Part shown: positions 33,621-42,836 of the stretch, in pieces | Numbering within the stretch: position 1 is the first letter of the stretch | Layout: each line of letters opens with the position of its first letter | Source: Paenibacillus sinensis | GTDB taxonomy: Bacteria > Bacillota > Bacilli > Paenibacillales > Paenibacillaceae | Reading direction: 5' to 3' | Length of the DNA stretch: 64,000 bases | Assembly: GCF_019904155.1 (NCBI RefSeq) | Contig: NZ_JAHCMB010000191.1 | Location: 39,014 to 103,013, forward strand | The notes under the pieces: model-generated | What the model was told of the DNA's origin: nothing | Seen by the model: the letters and a program-made list of their open reading frames with translations, nothing else | Database searches by the model: none | Translations under genes and position numbers: made by a program

Positions 33621-36047
33621 TCATCCCATTTCGTACAGCTCCGCATTCATTCCCTGGAGATATGGCGTCCACTCCCTATCCGTGTAGAGCAGGAGTCGGT
33701 GCATTGCGCGCGTGCAAGCCGTATAGAACAGCTTCCGCTCGCTCTCCCGGCTGTACGCTCCGCTGGAAGCGTCATAGATCAGCACGGCATCGAACTCGAT
33801 CCCCTTCGCCAGATAAGCCGGAACCACAACCGTTCCCTTCTCAAAAGCGGGCGTCTCCTTCGTCACGAGCCGCAGCGATTCGCAGCCCTGAGCCTTCAAA
33901 GCGTCATACGCCTCCCGGCTCTCGGCTGCGTTCTTCGCGATGACGGCGATCGAGCCGAATCCGTCTGCTTCCAGCGCCGCAAGGTCGGCGGCGATCCGTG
34001 CCGCCCGCTGCCCGGGATCGCCGGTCACCGTAAGCAGCGGCTTCGGGCCGCCCCGGTCGAACGGCACAATCCGCCCGCCATCCGGCAGCATCGCTCGCGT
34101 GAACTCCACGATCTCGCGAGTCGAGCGATAGCTTCGGAGCAGAGAGATCAGTCTCGTCGCATCCTTCCCGCAGAGCCGGATAAGCGGCGAATCCGTCTCA
34201 TGCAGATTCGTCGAATGGGTGAATATCGCCTGGCCGAAATCCCCGAGAACGGTCATGCGGGCGCGGGGAAAGAGCTTTTGAAGAAACTCGTACTGGAACG
34301 GTGAATAATCCTGCCCCTCATCGATGAATACATGCCGCACCTCCGTATTCGTCCGGACGCCCTCGACCAGCTCCTTCAGATAGAGAAACGGCGTCGCATC
34401 CTCATGGAACAGCTCGCCGCGGTTCAGCTTCTCCCGGGTCTGCCGGCAAATATCCGGCCAATGTTCGGGAGCCTCGGCACCGCCCGTCATCACATGATAG
34501 TCTTGCTCCCCGCCGAATAACTGGGCGTACAGCTCCTTCAAATCCAGGAAACCGAGCCGCTTCACCTGCCGCTTCAACGGCTTGAATTGCTCCTTCACGA
34601 CCATTCGGCTCAGCAGTTCCTCCTCCTGTTCAGCGAAATCGAAGACATTTTCCTCTCCCCGGCCATCACCCTGCAATTCGCCCTGGGCTTCCAAGTAAGG
34701 CGCGGTAAAATCAAAGACCGGCTGATCTCGCCGATACTTTTTGGATAATTCATTGTAGGCGGCGTCATAGTCGTCTTTGTCGAGATAGTCGAGTTCCTCC
34801 TGCACCCAGAGCGCATCGCGCTCCTTGCGTTCCAGCACTTCCAGCCGCCGCAGCAGCCACTCTTGAAGCAGAATGATGCGGTTGGGAAGCCTGATGGAAG
34901 CGTCATAGCTGTAGAATTGCGAAATCATCTCCTTAGAGCTAATCAGGTCGCGCCCGCGAAAAGTAATCCCGATGAAACGCATTCCTTCTCCGCCCAGCCA
35001 CTGCGCATAGCCTTGCAGTGCTTGCTGGTATGCCTCCGACGCCTTATAGCGGATGCCGCTCAGCCGCGCCTCGTAGCCCGGCTCCGACTCCTGCGTGAGC
35101 ACATATTCAATCTGATCGAACGGGTCTTCGGGACGCCAATCTTTTCCCAGCCCGTATTCCAGGTATTCCTGAATGGTCGTCTGCTGCATGTTCTCCTCAC
35201 CAAGCTCAGGAAGAACGGTGGACACGTAGCTGTTGAACATTGGATTAGGCGAGAACAGCACGATCTGGTCCGCCCGCAGCCGATCCCTGTTCTTGTAGAG
35301 CAGATAGGCGACCCGCTGTAGCGCCGCAGACGTCTTGCCGCTGCCGGCCGCGCCCTGGACAATCAGCATCCGGCTGTTGTCGTCGCGGATAATGGCGTTC
35401 TGCTCCTGCTGGATCGTCGCCACGATGCTCCTCATCTGCGAGTCGGCTTCCTTGCCAAGCACCTGCTGGAGCAGCTCGTCGCCGATGGTGATGCTGGTGT
35501 CGAACACATTGTGAAGCTGTCCGTTCCGGATCTGATACTGCCGTTTCAGCTTCATCGTTCCTGCGATCTTCCCGCCCGGCGTATCATAGTCAGCCGGTCC
35601 CGGCGAGTAGTCGTAATACATGCTGGCAATGGGGGTGCGCCAATCATAGACCAGGAAGCTCATCCCGTCCGGCGCTGCAAAAGATGATACGCCAATGTAT
35701 ACCTGCTCGTCGCCAGACTGTCCGTCCTCCTGAAAATCTATCCGTCCGAAATACGGGGAAGGAAGCAGCCGCTTCAGATCCTTCCATTGCCGCTGCCGCT
35801 GGCGGTGGCTGCGCTCCCGCTCCGACAGCAGCGCTTCCTGCTGCCTGATGCTGTAGAAGGTTTCCTCAAAATCCTCATTCGTGCTCGCATTGACGGTGAC
35901 TTCCTCCCAGAACCGTTTGCGGAAGTCCATCGCCTGATCGCGCAATCCGCTAACCTCCGGCTCCAGTTCGCCGATTCTCGATTGCAGCTGCTCTGTAACC
36001 TGTTCCAGCCGCTTCTGTTCCTGCACCCAATCCTGCTGCTCTATCAT
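33621..36047 (-). CDS. helD: RNA polymerase recycling motor HelD
   Basis: This UvrD/Rep-like superfamily 1 ATPase of about 808 residues dislodges stalled RNA polymerase in Gram-positive bacteria. The N-terminal coiled-coil arm (about 1-100) enters the polymerase secondary channel. Walker A (VQGAAGSGKTSAALQR) and the DEGQD Walker B (FIDEGQDYSPFQYE) are clear, and GKDATRLISLLRSYRST and the C-terminal KGIEFDAVLIYD are helicase motifs. I chose the ATG at 36047; the frame runs 19 codons further to a TTG. Confidence 0.88.
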   Translation of the reverse strand: MIEQQDWVQEQKRLEQVTEQLQSRIGELEPEVSGLRDQAMDFRKRFWEEVTVNASTNEDFEETFYSIRQQEALLSERERSHRQRQRQWKDLKRLLPSPYFGRIDFQEDGQSGDEQVYIGVSSFAAPDGMSFLVYDWRTPIASMYYDYSPGPADYDTPGGKIAGTMKLKRQYQIRNGQLHNVFDTSITIGDELLQQVLGKEADSQMRSIVATIQQEQNAIIRDDNSRMLIVQGAAGSGKTSAALQRVAYLLYKNRDRLRADQIVLFSPNPMFNSYVSTVLPELGEENMQQTTIQEYLEYGLGKDWRPEDPFDQIEYVLTQESEPGYEARLSGIRYKASEAYQQALQGYAQWLGGEGMRFIGITFRGRDLISSKEMISQFYSYDASIRLPNRIILLQEWLLRRLEVLERKERDALWVQEELDYLDKDDYDAAYNELSKKYRRDQPVFDFTAPYLEAQGELQGDGRGEENVFDFAEQEEELLSRMVVKEQFKPLKRQVKRLGFLDLKELYAQLFGGEQDYHVMTGGAEAPEHWPDICRQTREKLNRGELFHEDATPFLYLKELVEGVRTNTEVRHVFIDEGQDYSPFQYEFLQKLFPRARMTVLGDFGQAIFTHSTNLHETDSPLIRLCGKDATRLISLLRSYRSTREIVEFTRAMLPDGGRIVPFDRGGPKPLLTVTGDPGQRAARIAADLAALEADGFGSIAVIAKNAAESREAYDALKAQGCESLRLVTKETPAFEKGTVVVPAYLAKGIEFDAVLIYDASSGAYSRESERKLFYTACTRAMHRLLLYTDREWTPYLQGMNAELYEMG

Positions 36048-36245
36048 CTTCCCGACCACGCTCCCCTTCGAGTTTGTTAGGAATGCGGAAGGCACATTTG
36101 ACAACCAGCTCCACCCTGTGATATGATTATATTATAGATAAGATGGATAATTTATGTTTTGGTATGAAAAACATGCCCATAGCCTTACAATGATAGCACA
36201 CTGGTCTCCGGAGTGCAATGGGTGATACATATAGGATAATGAGTG

Positions 36246-36276
36246 AAGAACCGGCGAAGTTGCCGGTTCTTTTTTG
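36246..36276. terminator. hairpin on the leader-distal side of CRISPR array 1
   Basis: AAGAACCGGC pairs with GCCGGTTCTT, with Ts on the plus-strand side. It lies about 70 bases beyond the trailing repeat. The other two arrays also have a hairpin at this place. Confidence 0.7.
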
Positions 36277-36346
36277 TGTTTAGCGTGTATTCATGCGCCT
36301 TCAGGGGGGGCCGTAAGACCCGAGGCGTCCGTCCTACACTGCGTCA

Positions 36347-36444
36347 ATTTCAATCCACGCACCCACACGGGGTGCGACTCCAATATACTCCGGCGGAGCA
36401 GCAAGCGATTTTATTTCAATCCACGTACCCACACAGGGTGCGAC
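36347..36444 (-). CRISPR. CRISPR array 1, type I-C repeats (2 repeats, 1 spacer)
   Basis: Two 32-bp repeats (36347-36378 and 36413-36444) start ATTTCAATCCACG and end GGTGCGAC on the plus strand, the reverse of a type I-C repeat (GTCGCAC..GATTGAAAT). The single spacer is 34 bp. Transcription should run leftward from the leader at 36445. The leader-proximal repeat has one change (CGTACCC for CGCACCC). No cas gene is in the window. Confidence 0.88.
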
Positions 36445-36613
36445 AGCGCCCAACTTCTCACCTTGTCCGACAAGCAATTGGAAGCGCTATAGTGCGAACC
36501 TCTTCAAACCGTCCGGTTTCAAGGACCCTTTTTAATCAAAATAACCCAAAAACCCTTATCCCGCAAGGGGTGCGAATCCCCCGGGAATTTCATGTGAGCT
36601 TGGGATTCGCACC
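36445..36613 (-). promoter_or_regulatory. CRISPR leader 1
   Basis: This stretch is conserved in all three arrays (motifs TATAGTGCGAACCTC, GGTTTCAAGG, AACCCTTATCCCGCAAG). Its far end is a perfect 12-bp inverted repeat, GGTGCGAATCCC (36569-36580) and GGGATTCGCACC (36602-36613). Confidence 0.8.
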
Positions 36614-36737
36614 TGCCTACACACTAGGCATGCAGTTGCAGAAACGTCCCCATATAGGAGTAACTCCACATACCACTATGTTGTCCCAAATCAATACGAA
36701 TAGATCTGTGCCATAATTCTTCAAAATCATTTCATTC

Positions 36738-36766
36738 TTGACAGAACATTAAACCGGGAGTAGTAT
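36738..36766 (+). promoter_or_regulatory. sigma-A promoter for the MFS gene
   Basis: TTGACA (36738-36743), a 17-base spacer and TAGTAT (36761-36766) lie 90 bases upstream of the MFS start. Confidence 0.65.
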
Positions 36767-36855
36767 TTCGCAATACTCCTTCGTCTCTTCTTTTTCCAAT
36801 ATGTTGCAAAATTCGACAGAACGCAATTTGATCACAGAAGAAAGGATAATTGCAA

Positions 36856-38079
36856 TTGAATGAGAACAGCCCATCTGTATTAAAAAATCGCTCGTTTCTG
36901 CGGCTGTGGACCGCCCGAATCTTCTCCACAACCGCCTTCCAGATGCTATCGGTCGCCATCGGCTGGCAAATGTACGCGCTGACCCATGACGCTTTCCAGC
37001 TTGGCCTTGTCGGACTGGCGCAGTTCCTGCCCATGCTACTGCTTACTTTGCCAGCGGGGCAGACCGCGGACCGCTTCGACCGCCGTACAATCGTGTATGT
37101 CTCCCAACTGGTGGAGAGCGCAGTCGTCGTCCTTCTGGTACTCGGCAGCGTGCAGGGATGGATTGGTTCGGTACATATTTTAGTGGCAGCTGCTGTGCTT
37201 GGGGCCTGCCGCACGTTCGAGAGTCCGGCTTCCGCTGCACTTGTGCCGGATTTAGTCGAGAAAGAACAGCTGCCGCAGGCGGCCGCCTGGTCCGCTTCGG
37301 CCGGACAGACCGCGATGATCGTCGGCCCGTCACTCGGCGGGGTTCTCGTCGCATTCGGCACCTCTTACGCCTATGTCGCTTCGCTCATTGCACTGGTGCT
37401 GTCGGTGCTGCTGATTTTTGGTGTCAAAGTGATACGCTATGTCAAGAAACCGGATGCAGTGGGAATGAATACTTTCCTGAGCGGACTCCGTTTTGTATTC
37501 GATCGTAAAATTATTCTCGGCACAATCTCGCTCGACCTGTTCGCCGTGCTGCTCGGCGGTGCTACCGCGCTGCTGCCCATCTTCGCCGAAGATATCCTGA
37601 AGACCGGTTCGCTCGGCCTTGGACTGCTGCGTTCTGCGCCGGCCGTCGGCGCGCTGGCCGTGTCGCTCGTTCTGACCCGCGTCTCCCTGGAGAACGCGAT
37701 CGGCAAAACACTGTTCGCCTCCCTCGCCGTCTTCGCGCTGGCAACGATTCTGTTCGGCGTCTCGCGCAGCCTGATTCTGTCTCTGTTCGCGCTGTTTCTG
37801 ATCGGTGCCTCCGATGTTGTCAGCGTCGTGATCCGCTCCACCCTGGTCCAGATCAATACGCCCCAGGACATGCAGGGAAGGGTAAACGCGGTGAATTCAT
37901 TGTTCATCGGCACCTCGAACCAGCTTGGCGAATTCGAGTCCGGCACGATGGCCGGTCTGGTCGGCGCTGTCCCTGCGACGATTATCGGCGGCCTTGGCAC
38001 CCTCGTTGTCGCCGTGCTGTGGATGTACCGGCTGTTCCCGATGCTGCGGACGCTGAAGACGTATACGGTAGAGGACTAG
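36856..38079 (+). CDS. MFS transporter, DHA3/EntS-like
   Basis: This MFS exporter-type protein of about 407 residues has twelve predicted membrane segments, with the typical opening NRSFLRLWTARIFSTTAFQM and the loop 2-3 motif AGQTADRFDRR. The family exports drugs or siderophores. A TTG start is likely, with AAAGG ten bases upstream (36856); an earlier TTG at 36850 has poor spacing. No regulator or biosynthetic gene is attached, so the substrate is unknown. Confidence 0.82.
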   Translation: MNENSPSVLKNRSFLRLWTARIFSTTAFQMLSVAIGWQMYALTHDAFQLGLVGLAQFLPMLLLTLPAGQTADRFDRRTIVYVSQLVESAVVVLLVLGSVQGWIGSVHILVAAAVLGACRTFESPASAALVPDLVEKEQLPQAAAWSASAGQTAMIVGPSLGGVLVAFGTSYAYVASLIALVLSVLLIFGVKVIRYVKKPDAVGMNTFLSGLRFVFDRKIILGTISLDLFAVLLGGATALLPIFAEDILKTGSLGLGLLRSAPAVGALAVSLVLTRVSLENAIGKTLFASLAVFALATILFGVSRSLILSLFALFLIGASDVVSVVIRSTLVQINTPQDMQGRVNAVNSLFIGTSNQLGEFESGTMAGLVGAVPATIIGGLGTLVVAVLWMYRLFPMLRTLKTYTVED

Positions 38080-38103
38080 ATCAGCCTTATTAGGTAAAAA
38101 ACA

Positions 38104-38175
38104 GTCCCCATCTGCTCGGGAATTTGGGCAACAACACCATTTCCCAATATGCAAACGGGGACTTTACCTTTTTCA
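38104..38175. terminator. terminator between convergent genes
   Basis: GTCCCC pairs with GGGGAC around an inner GGAAATT/TTTCCC-type stem, with a T-rich run on the plus-strand side. It separates the MFS gene from the convergent HAD gene. Confidence 0.6.
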
Positions 38176-38189
38176 ATATTAAAATTGTA

Positions 38190-38966
38190 TTAGAGAAACC
38201 ATCCATGGGCTTCACATGTCTTATAGATTCCGTCTTCCACGTTCTTCGGCGCGATATAGTCTGCTTTTTCCTTTAAGGCATCGCATCCGTTACCCATTGC
38301 CACCTTGTAGAACCTGTCATCGAACATGATCAGATCATTATAATCGTCCCCAAATACGATAACATCCTCAACTTGTCCGCCGGCATACTCCAGCATCCGG
38401 AGAATTCCGTCCTTCTTCTCATCCGGCTGAAACATCAGGTATTCCTTCTCAAAGCGAAGATGTCCAAGCAAGCTCTTGGTCGTAAGCTTCTCCTCCTCTT
38501 CCGGAGGAATTGAAATATACATTTTATAGATCGTTCCAGCGGCAGATGGGTCAAAATCTTTGTCGATGATATAAACGCTGGGTTCTTTTCGCATACCGGC
38601 CTGTTCGTGGAACAAAAAGCTGTTTGCATACACCTTATTGGAATCATCAATTGCTGTATACACACCATAGCCTAAAGTAAGCGCCTGGTCATATACGGCT
38701 TTTGCATGTTCATATACCAGCGGCCGATTTTCTCTCAGCACACCGTCATAGACAATGCCGTGTCCACCATTGCAGACCATATGCGCAAAACCATTGGCTT
38801 CCCGGAAATGATCCGCTTTATAATAGGCTCTGCCGGTTGCTATGGATACGAAATGACCTGCAGCCTGTAACTTTTGGACGGCCTCTTTGGCAGAGGGAAC
38901 CACCATCCCATTGTCTCGATCGGTTAAAGTACCATCAATATCGAAGAAGAAATATTTTTTATTCAA
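38190..38966 (-). CDS. HAD-superfamily sugar phosphatase, Cof type
   Basis: This 258-residue Cof-type HAD hydrolase has motif I FFDIDGTLTD, motif II SIATGR, a conserved Lys in motif III, and motif IV VIFGDDYNDLIMF. The C2 cap domain lies in the middle. Such enzymes dephosphorylate sugar phosphates. Its start overlaps the oxidoreductase gene by eight bases, so it belongs to the PTS operon and may relieve sugar-phosphate build-up. Confidence 0.88.
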   Translation of the reverse strand: MNKKYFFFDIDGTLTDRDNGMVVPSAKEAVQKLQAAGHFVSIATGRAYYKADHFREANGFAHMVCNGGHGIVYDGVLRENRPLVYEHAKAVYDQALTLGYGVYTAIDDSNKVYANSFLFHEQAGMRKEPSVYIIDKDFDPSAAGTIYKMYISIPPEEEEKLTTKSLLGHLRFEKEYLMFQPDEKKDGILRMLEYAGGQVEDVIVFGDDYNDLIMFDDRFYKVAMGNGCDALKEKADYIAPKNVEDGIYKTCEAHGWFL

Positions 38967-39936
38967 AAGGATACACCAATCCCCACTGATTTCGTATAGT
39001 CGTTAATACTTCCATCACATCGCGGATAATTTGCAAATTTTCCTTACCGCCGGAATGCTTCACGTAATCCTGCATATCTTCCACTTCGTACTGAAGCGCT
39101 TTGGCAGTCTCCCCTGCTTCTATAATCTCTGTATGCCCATCCGCTGTATAGGTAATCGTGGCTTTTGCCGCTCTCGGATATTCATAAATTTCAATAAAAC
39201 CTTTTTCACCGGAAACAACACCGCGTTTGGGCTGTTTTGCGCGCATCGTCAGCGCCATCACTGCCATTTCACCATCCGGATTTTTCAAAAGAATTCCACT
39301 GGTTTCATCTACACCCGTCTCGAAATAGTTAGCCGTAGTCAGCACGACATTGGGTTTGCTCTTCATAAAATATCTGGCAAAGGTAGTGGCATATACCCCA
39401 ATATCAAGAAGCGCCCCGCCCGCCAATTCTTTAGAGAAGAATCTGTTCTTAATATCATACTCCTTGCAGCTTCCGAAGTTAACTTGAACCATTTTCACTT
39501 CGCCAATGGCGCCGGTATCTACGATCTGTTTTAATTTCTTAAAAAGAGGCATATGCAGCAGCGTCATCCCATCACAGATAACCAGACCTTTTTCCTGCGC
39601 AATTGCTACACATTCCTCCAGCTGGCGGCTGTTTACGGTAATCGATTTTTCACAGAACACATGCTTCCCGGCCAGCAGCGATTGCCGCAGGAATTGGTAG
39701 TGAAGATTATGCGGAGTCGCAATATATACAATATCTACATGACTGTCGTTAATCATGTCGTCGGCGCTGCCATACACATTGGATACACCGAATTCCTTTG
39801 CATATTTCTCCGCCGCTTCCAAGGTAACATCGCACACCGCGTAGATTTCACCATTGACGGCATTCAGAGCCTCGCCCATTTCATGGGCAATCCAGCCCGT
39901 ACCCAATATTCCCCAATTCAACTTTTTGTTTTCCAT
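38959..39936 (-). CDS. Gfo/Idh/MocA-family oxidoreductase
   Basis: This NAD(P)-dependent sugar dehydrogenase fold protein of 325 residues has the N-terminal dinucleotide motif GILGTGWIAHEM, then VDIVYIATPHNLHY and the catalytic Lys in HVFCEKSITVN. It lies between rpiA and the HAD phosphatase in the second PTS operon. The substrate would be a sugar, polyol or a phosphate of one delivered by the PTS; the exact compound cannot be read from sequence. Confidence 0.87.
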   Translation of the reverse strand: MENKKLNWGILGTGWIAHEMGEALNAVNGEIYAVCDVTLEAAEKYAKEFGVSNVYGSADDMINDSHVDIVYIATPHNLHYQFLRQSLLAGKHVFCEKSITVNSRQLEECVAIAQEKGLVICDGMTLLHMPLFKKLKQIVDTGAIGEVKMVQVNFGSCKEYDIKNRFFSKELAGGALLDIGVYATTFARYFMKSKPNVVLTTANYFETGVDETSGILLKNPDGEMAVMALTMRAKQPKRGVVSGEKGFIEIYEYPRAAKATITYTADGHTEIIEAGETAKALQYEVEDMQDYVKHSGGKENLQIIRDVMEVLTTIRNQWGLVYPFE

Positions 39937-39957
39937 AGTTTTTCCCTTCCTATCCTA

Positions 39958-40623
39958 TTAGTTTTTTCTTTCTATCAAATAAATTTCATCTTTAGTGGCG
40001 ATCAGGGCTTTTGTGGCTATTCCATTGAATAAGCTATGCTCAAGCAACCCTGGAATGGAATCCAGTTGCGTTGCCAATTGTTCTACATCCTCTACCCTCT
40101 CGAACTTTGCTTCCATGAGGTAATTGCCATCATCAGTGATCGTCAATCCGGTTTTACTGCTGGACCGGCGCTCCGTCACCACTGCTCCCAGGGCCTCTAA
40201 CCGAGTCTTGACAAAAGCTCTGCCAGAGCGGACAACCTCTACGGTAACCGGATAGGAAAAGGCCAATCGTTCCTTCCTTTTCTCTTCATCCGCAAGAAGG
40301 ACATAGTCTTTCGCCATGGCGGCAACTATTTTTTCTCTGGTGTGAATCCCTCCACAGCTCTTTAATGCGTTCAATTGATCGTCCAGTTCATCACATCCGT
40401 CGAATGCAATATCAATTGCACTGACCGCTTCCAACGGAAGCACAGGGATATGATGTTTCCGGCACAATTCCTCCGTATCCATGGATGGTGTGACAGCCTG
40501 AATCTGCAGATTGCTAGTTTCAATCTCTTGAATTAAAAATCCCACCGTAGATCCGCCGCCCAGCCCAACGATCATGTCCTGCTTGATCAGCTCTACCGCT
40601 TTTTTGGCACATTGTTGTTTCAC
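39958..40623 (-). CDS. rpiA: ribose-5-phosphate isomerase A
   Basis: This 221-residue RpiA has the phosphate-binding GLGGGSTVGFLI, the catalytic FDGCDELDDQLNALK motif (Asp and Glu), and GGIHTREKIVA. It interconverts ribose-5-phosphate and ribulose-5-phosphate, or acts on close analogues such as allose-6-phosphate. It is 23 bases after the PTS gene, which suggests the imported sugar is converted to a pentulose or hexulose phosphate. Confidence 0.92.
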   Translation of the reverse strand: MKQQCAKKAVELIKQDMIVGLGGGSTVGFLIQEIETSNLQIQAVTPSMDTEELCRKHHIPVLPLEAVSAIDIAFDGCDELDDQLNALKSCGGIHTREKIVAAMAKDYVLLADEEKRKERLAFSYPVTVEVVRSGRAFVKTRLEALGAVVTERRSSSKTGLTITDDGNYLMEAKFERVEDVEQLATQLDSIPGLLEHSLFNGIATKALIATKDEIYLIERKN

Positions 40624-40646
40624 AAAAATTCTCTCCTTCCCTAGTA

Positions 40647-42581
40647 TTAAGCCGCCTTCAACGAGTCCGCTTCCTTAATAGGCTTCTTGAGAAGCCCCAA
40701 AATAATGCAGCTCACTACAGATCCGACCAGAATTGAAATCGCGTAAAAAATGGGATGCCCTATAGTCGGTAAGACGAAAATCCCGCCATGCGGTGCCCGC
40801 AACGTGCACCCGAAGAACATGGATAAACCGCCGGCTGTAGCAGAACCTGCAATACAGGCTGGAATCACACGAAGCGGATCACTTGCGGCAAACGGAATGG
40901 CTCCCTCAGAAATAAAGGACAATCCCAACAGGTAGTTTACGAGGCCGGAATCCCTTTCCTTCTTGGTAAAGCGGTTTCTAAAGATGGAAGTACAGAGTGC
41001 GATGCCAAGGGGCGGGATCATGCCTCCAGCCATAACAGCCGCCATAATCTCGAAATTTCCTTCGGCCAGCTGTGAGGTTGCAAACACATAAGAGGTTTTG
41101 TTGATGGGTCCGCCCATATCCACCGATTGCATACCTGCGACAATGATGCCAAGCAGTATTTTACTGGTTCCGTTCATGCTGTTTAATGCATCGGTCAACG
41201 AATTATTGATCATTCCCATAAACGGATTAATTAATGTCGTCAATACGGACCCTAGCAAAATACCAATCACAGGATAAATAATCATCGGCCGGATACTGTT
41301 TAGCGCCTGTGGCATCCTTGAAGTCAATTTCTTGAGTCCGAGGACAGCATAGCCTGCCGCAAACCCTGCGAATAATGCTCCGAGAAACCCCGCATTCACA
41401 CTTCCGCCAGCCGGATTAGTGAATGTAATGCCTGCTTTCGCTACCAGTCCGGCGACAAGACCAACGGCAAGGCCAGGACGGTCCGCAATACTCATCGCGA
41501 TATATCCGGCCAATATGGGAAGCATCATGCCAAACGAAAGTTCTCCGATGGTTTTTAAATAGGCAGCAACCGGTGTGTTCTTGCCAAAGTTGGCAGGATT
41601 AATGCTGTAATCATCCAGCAAAAACGCCAGCGCTATGAGGATGCCTCCACCGATAACGAAAGGCAGCATGTGAGATACGCCATTCATCAAGTCTTTATAA
41701 ATCTTGCGGCCTACACCTTCTTTTTCCCCATCGTTCCCTTCTGGTTGCGCATTTTCATCCGAATGGTAAATGTCCACTTTTCCGCTTACAGCCTGCAAAA
41801 TTAGTTCTTCCGCTTTGTGAATCCCGTCAGCGACTTTGGTGATAATCACCGGTTTTCCATTAAATCTGGATAAATTCACGTTCTTATCTGCAGCAATGAT
41901 AATGCACTCCGCATTTTTAATATCTTCATCCGTCAGGATATTTTTGGCTCCATCCGCTCCCTGGGTTTCCACTTTGATTGAAATTCCAAGCTTCTTTCCC
42001 TTTACCTCCAAGCTTTCTGCCGCCATAAACGTATGGGCTATTCCTGTCGGACATGCGGTGACTGCCAATACTCTGTACGTCCCGTTTGCAGCCTTTGCAG
42101 CCGCAGTATTCTTCTTGTTCTCCAGCTCATTTTCCTTGTCATCGATGACACGCATGAACTGCTCAACCGACTTAGCCTTTAACAAGGCTTCCTTAAAATC
42201 CGGGTCCATTAACATGGTCGATAATCTTGTAAGGGCTTCCAAATGAGCTTGTGCACCATCCGCTGGCACCGCTATCATAAAGACCAAGTGGACTGGCTCT
42301 CCATCCAGCGACTCATAATCAGCCCCATTCTTTATAACCATTGCGGCCATTCCGGCTTTTCTTACCCCCGGGCTTTTGGCGTGAGGAATGGCTATGCCTT
42401 CTCCAATGCCCGTCGTTCCTTGTTCCTCTCTAGCGAGCACATCCTTTTTGTACACATTTCGATCCGCTAAATTACCTGATGCCTCCATAAGACTTATCAT
42501 CGCATCAATAACTTCCAACTTGGCAGAGACACTTCCATTTAGCTCTACCGCTTGTCTGCTGAGTAACTTGCTAATTCTCAT
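40647..42581 (-). CDS. PTS fructose-type transporter subunit IIABC (second system)
   Basis: This 644-residue protein has the same domain order as FruA: EIIA (His67 in AIPHAKS), EIIB (Cys in VTACPTGIAHTFMAAESL), then the EIIC membrane domain. I chose the ATG at 42581 with GGGGGA upstream; the open frame continues 65 codons further without support. The operon has no fruK but does have rpiA, a Gfo/Idh oxidoreductase and a HAD phosphatase. The substrate is therefore probably not fructose itself. Confidence 0.88.
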   Translation of the reverse strand: MRISKLLSRQAVELNGSVSAKLEVIDAMISLMEASGNLADRNVYKKDVLAREEQGTTGIGEGIAIPHAKSPGVRKAGMAAMVIKNGADYESLDGEPVHLVFMIAVPADGAQAHLEALTRLSTMLMDPDFKEALLKAKSVEQFMRVIDDKENELENKKNTAAAKAANGTYRVLAVTACPTGIAHTFMAAESLEVKGKKLGISIKVETQGADGAKNILTDEDIKNAECIIIAADKNVNLSRFNGKPVIITKVADGIHKAEELILQAVSGKVDIYHSDENAQPEGNDGEKEGVGRKIYKDLMNGVSHMLPFVIGGGILIALAFLLDDYSINPANFGKNTPVAAYLKTIGELSFGMMLPILAGYIAMSIADRPGLAVGLVAGLVAKAGITFTNPAGGSVNAGFLGALFAGFAAGYAVLGLKKLTSRMPQALNSIRPMIIYPVIGILLGSVLTTLINPFMGMINNSLTDALNSMNGTSKILLGIIVAGMQSVDMGGPINKTSYVFATSQLAEGNFEIMAAVMAGGMIPPLGIALCTSIFRNRFTKKERDSGLVNYLLGLSFISEGAIPFAASDPLRVIPACIAGSATAGGLSMFFGCTLRAPHGGIFVLPTIGHPIFYAISILVGSVVSCIILGLLKKPIKEADSLKAA

Positions 42582-42625
42582 ACAGTTCCCCCATTCATAC
42601 GCCAGATCGTTTTGCCGTTTGAAGC

Positions 42626-42745
42626 ATTTTCGTGTAAATAATTTTCTCTTGTTGTACGGTGACGATATTATTTTTCTCAATTCCAAGTATATCACGTAAT
42701 TTATTTTCGTCAATTGGTTTTTCGTAGAAATTATTTTTGTATAAA
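42626..42745 (-). promoter_or_regulatory. PTS operon promoter with RpiR-type operator copies
   Basis: On the minus strand TTGACG (42713-42708), 16 bases, TATACT (42691-42686). Three degenerate copies of the palindrome found at 43788 lie here: about 42626-42647 (ATTTTCGTGTAAATAATTTTC), 42694-42713 (overlapping the -35) and 42725-42741 (TAGAAATTATTTTTGTA). Confidence 0.65.
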
Positions 42746-42766
42746 ATGTGAATATCGGCAGCACAA

Positions 42767-42801
42767 ATACCCCCATAAGCGGTCTGCTCTCATGGGGGTA
42801 T
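42767..42801 (-). terminator. hairpin after the RpiR gene
   Basis: ATACCCCCAT pairs perfectly with ATGGGGGTAT between the regulator gene and the PTS promoter. The T run is weak, but the position fits a terminator of the regulator gene. Confidence 0.6.
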
Positions 42802-42836
42802 AGGTATGAACATTCATATGCGTAGACAGGGATTCA

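Noticed and set aside
36281..36312. A third, degenerate repeat at the left end of CRISPR array 1
   Set aside because: Spacing would fit, but the sequence matches the repeat too poorly to call.
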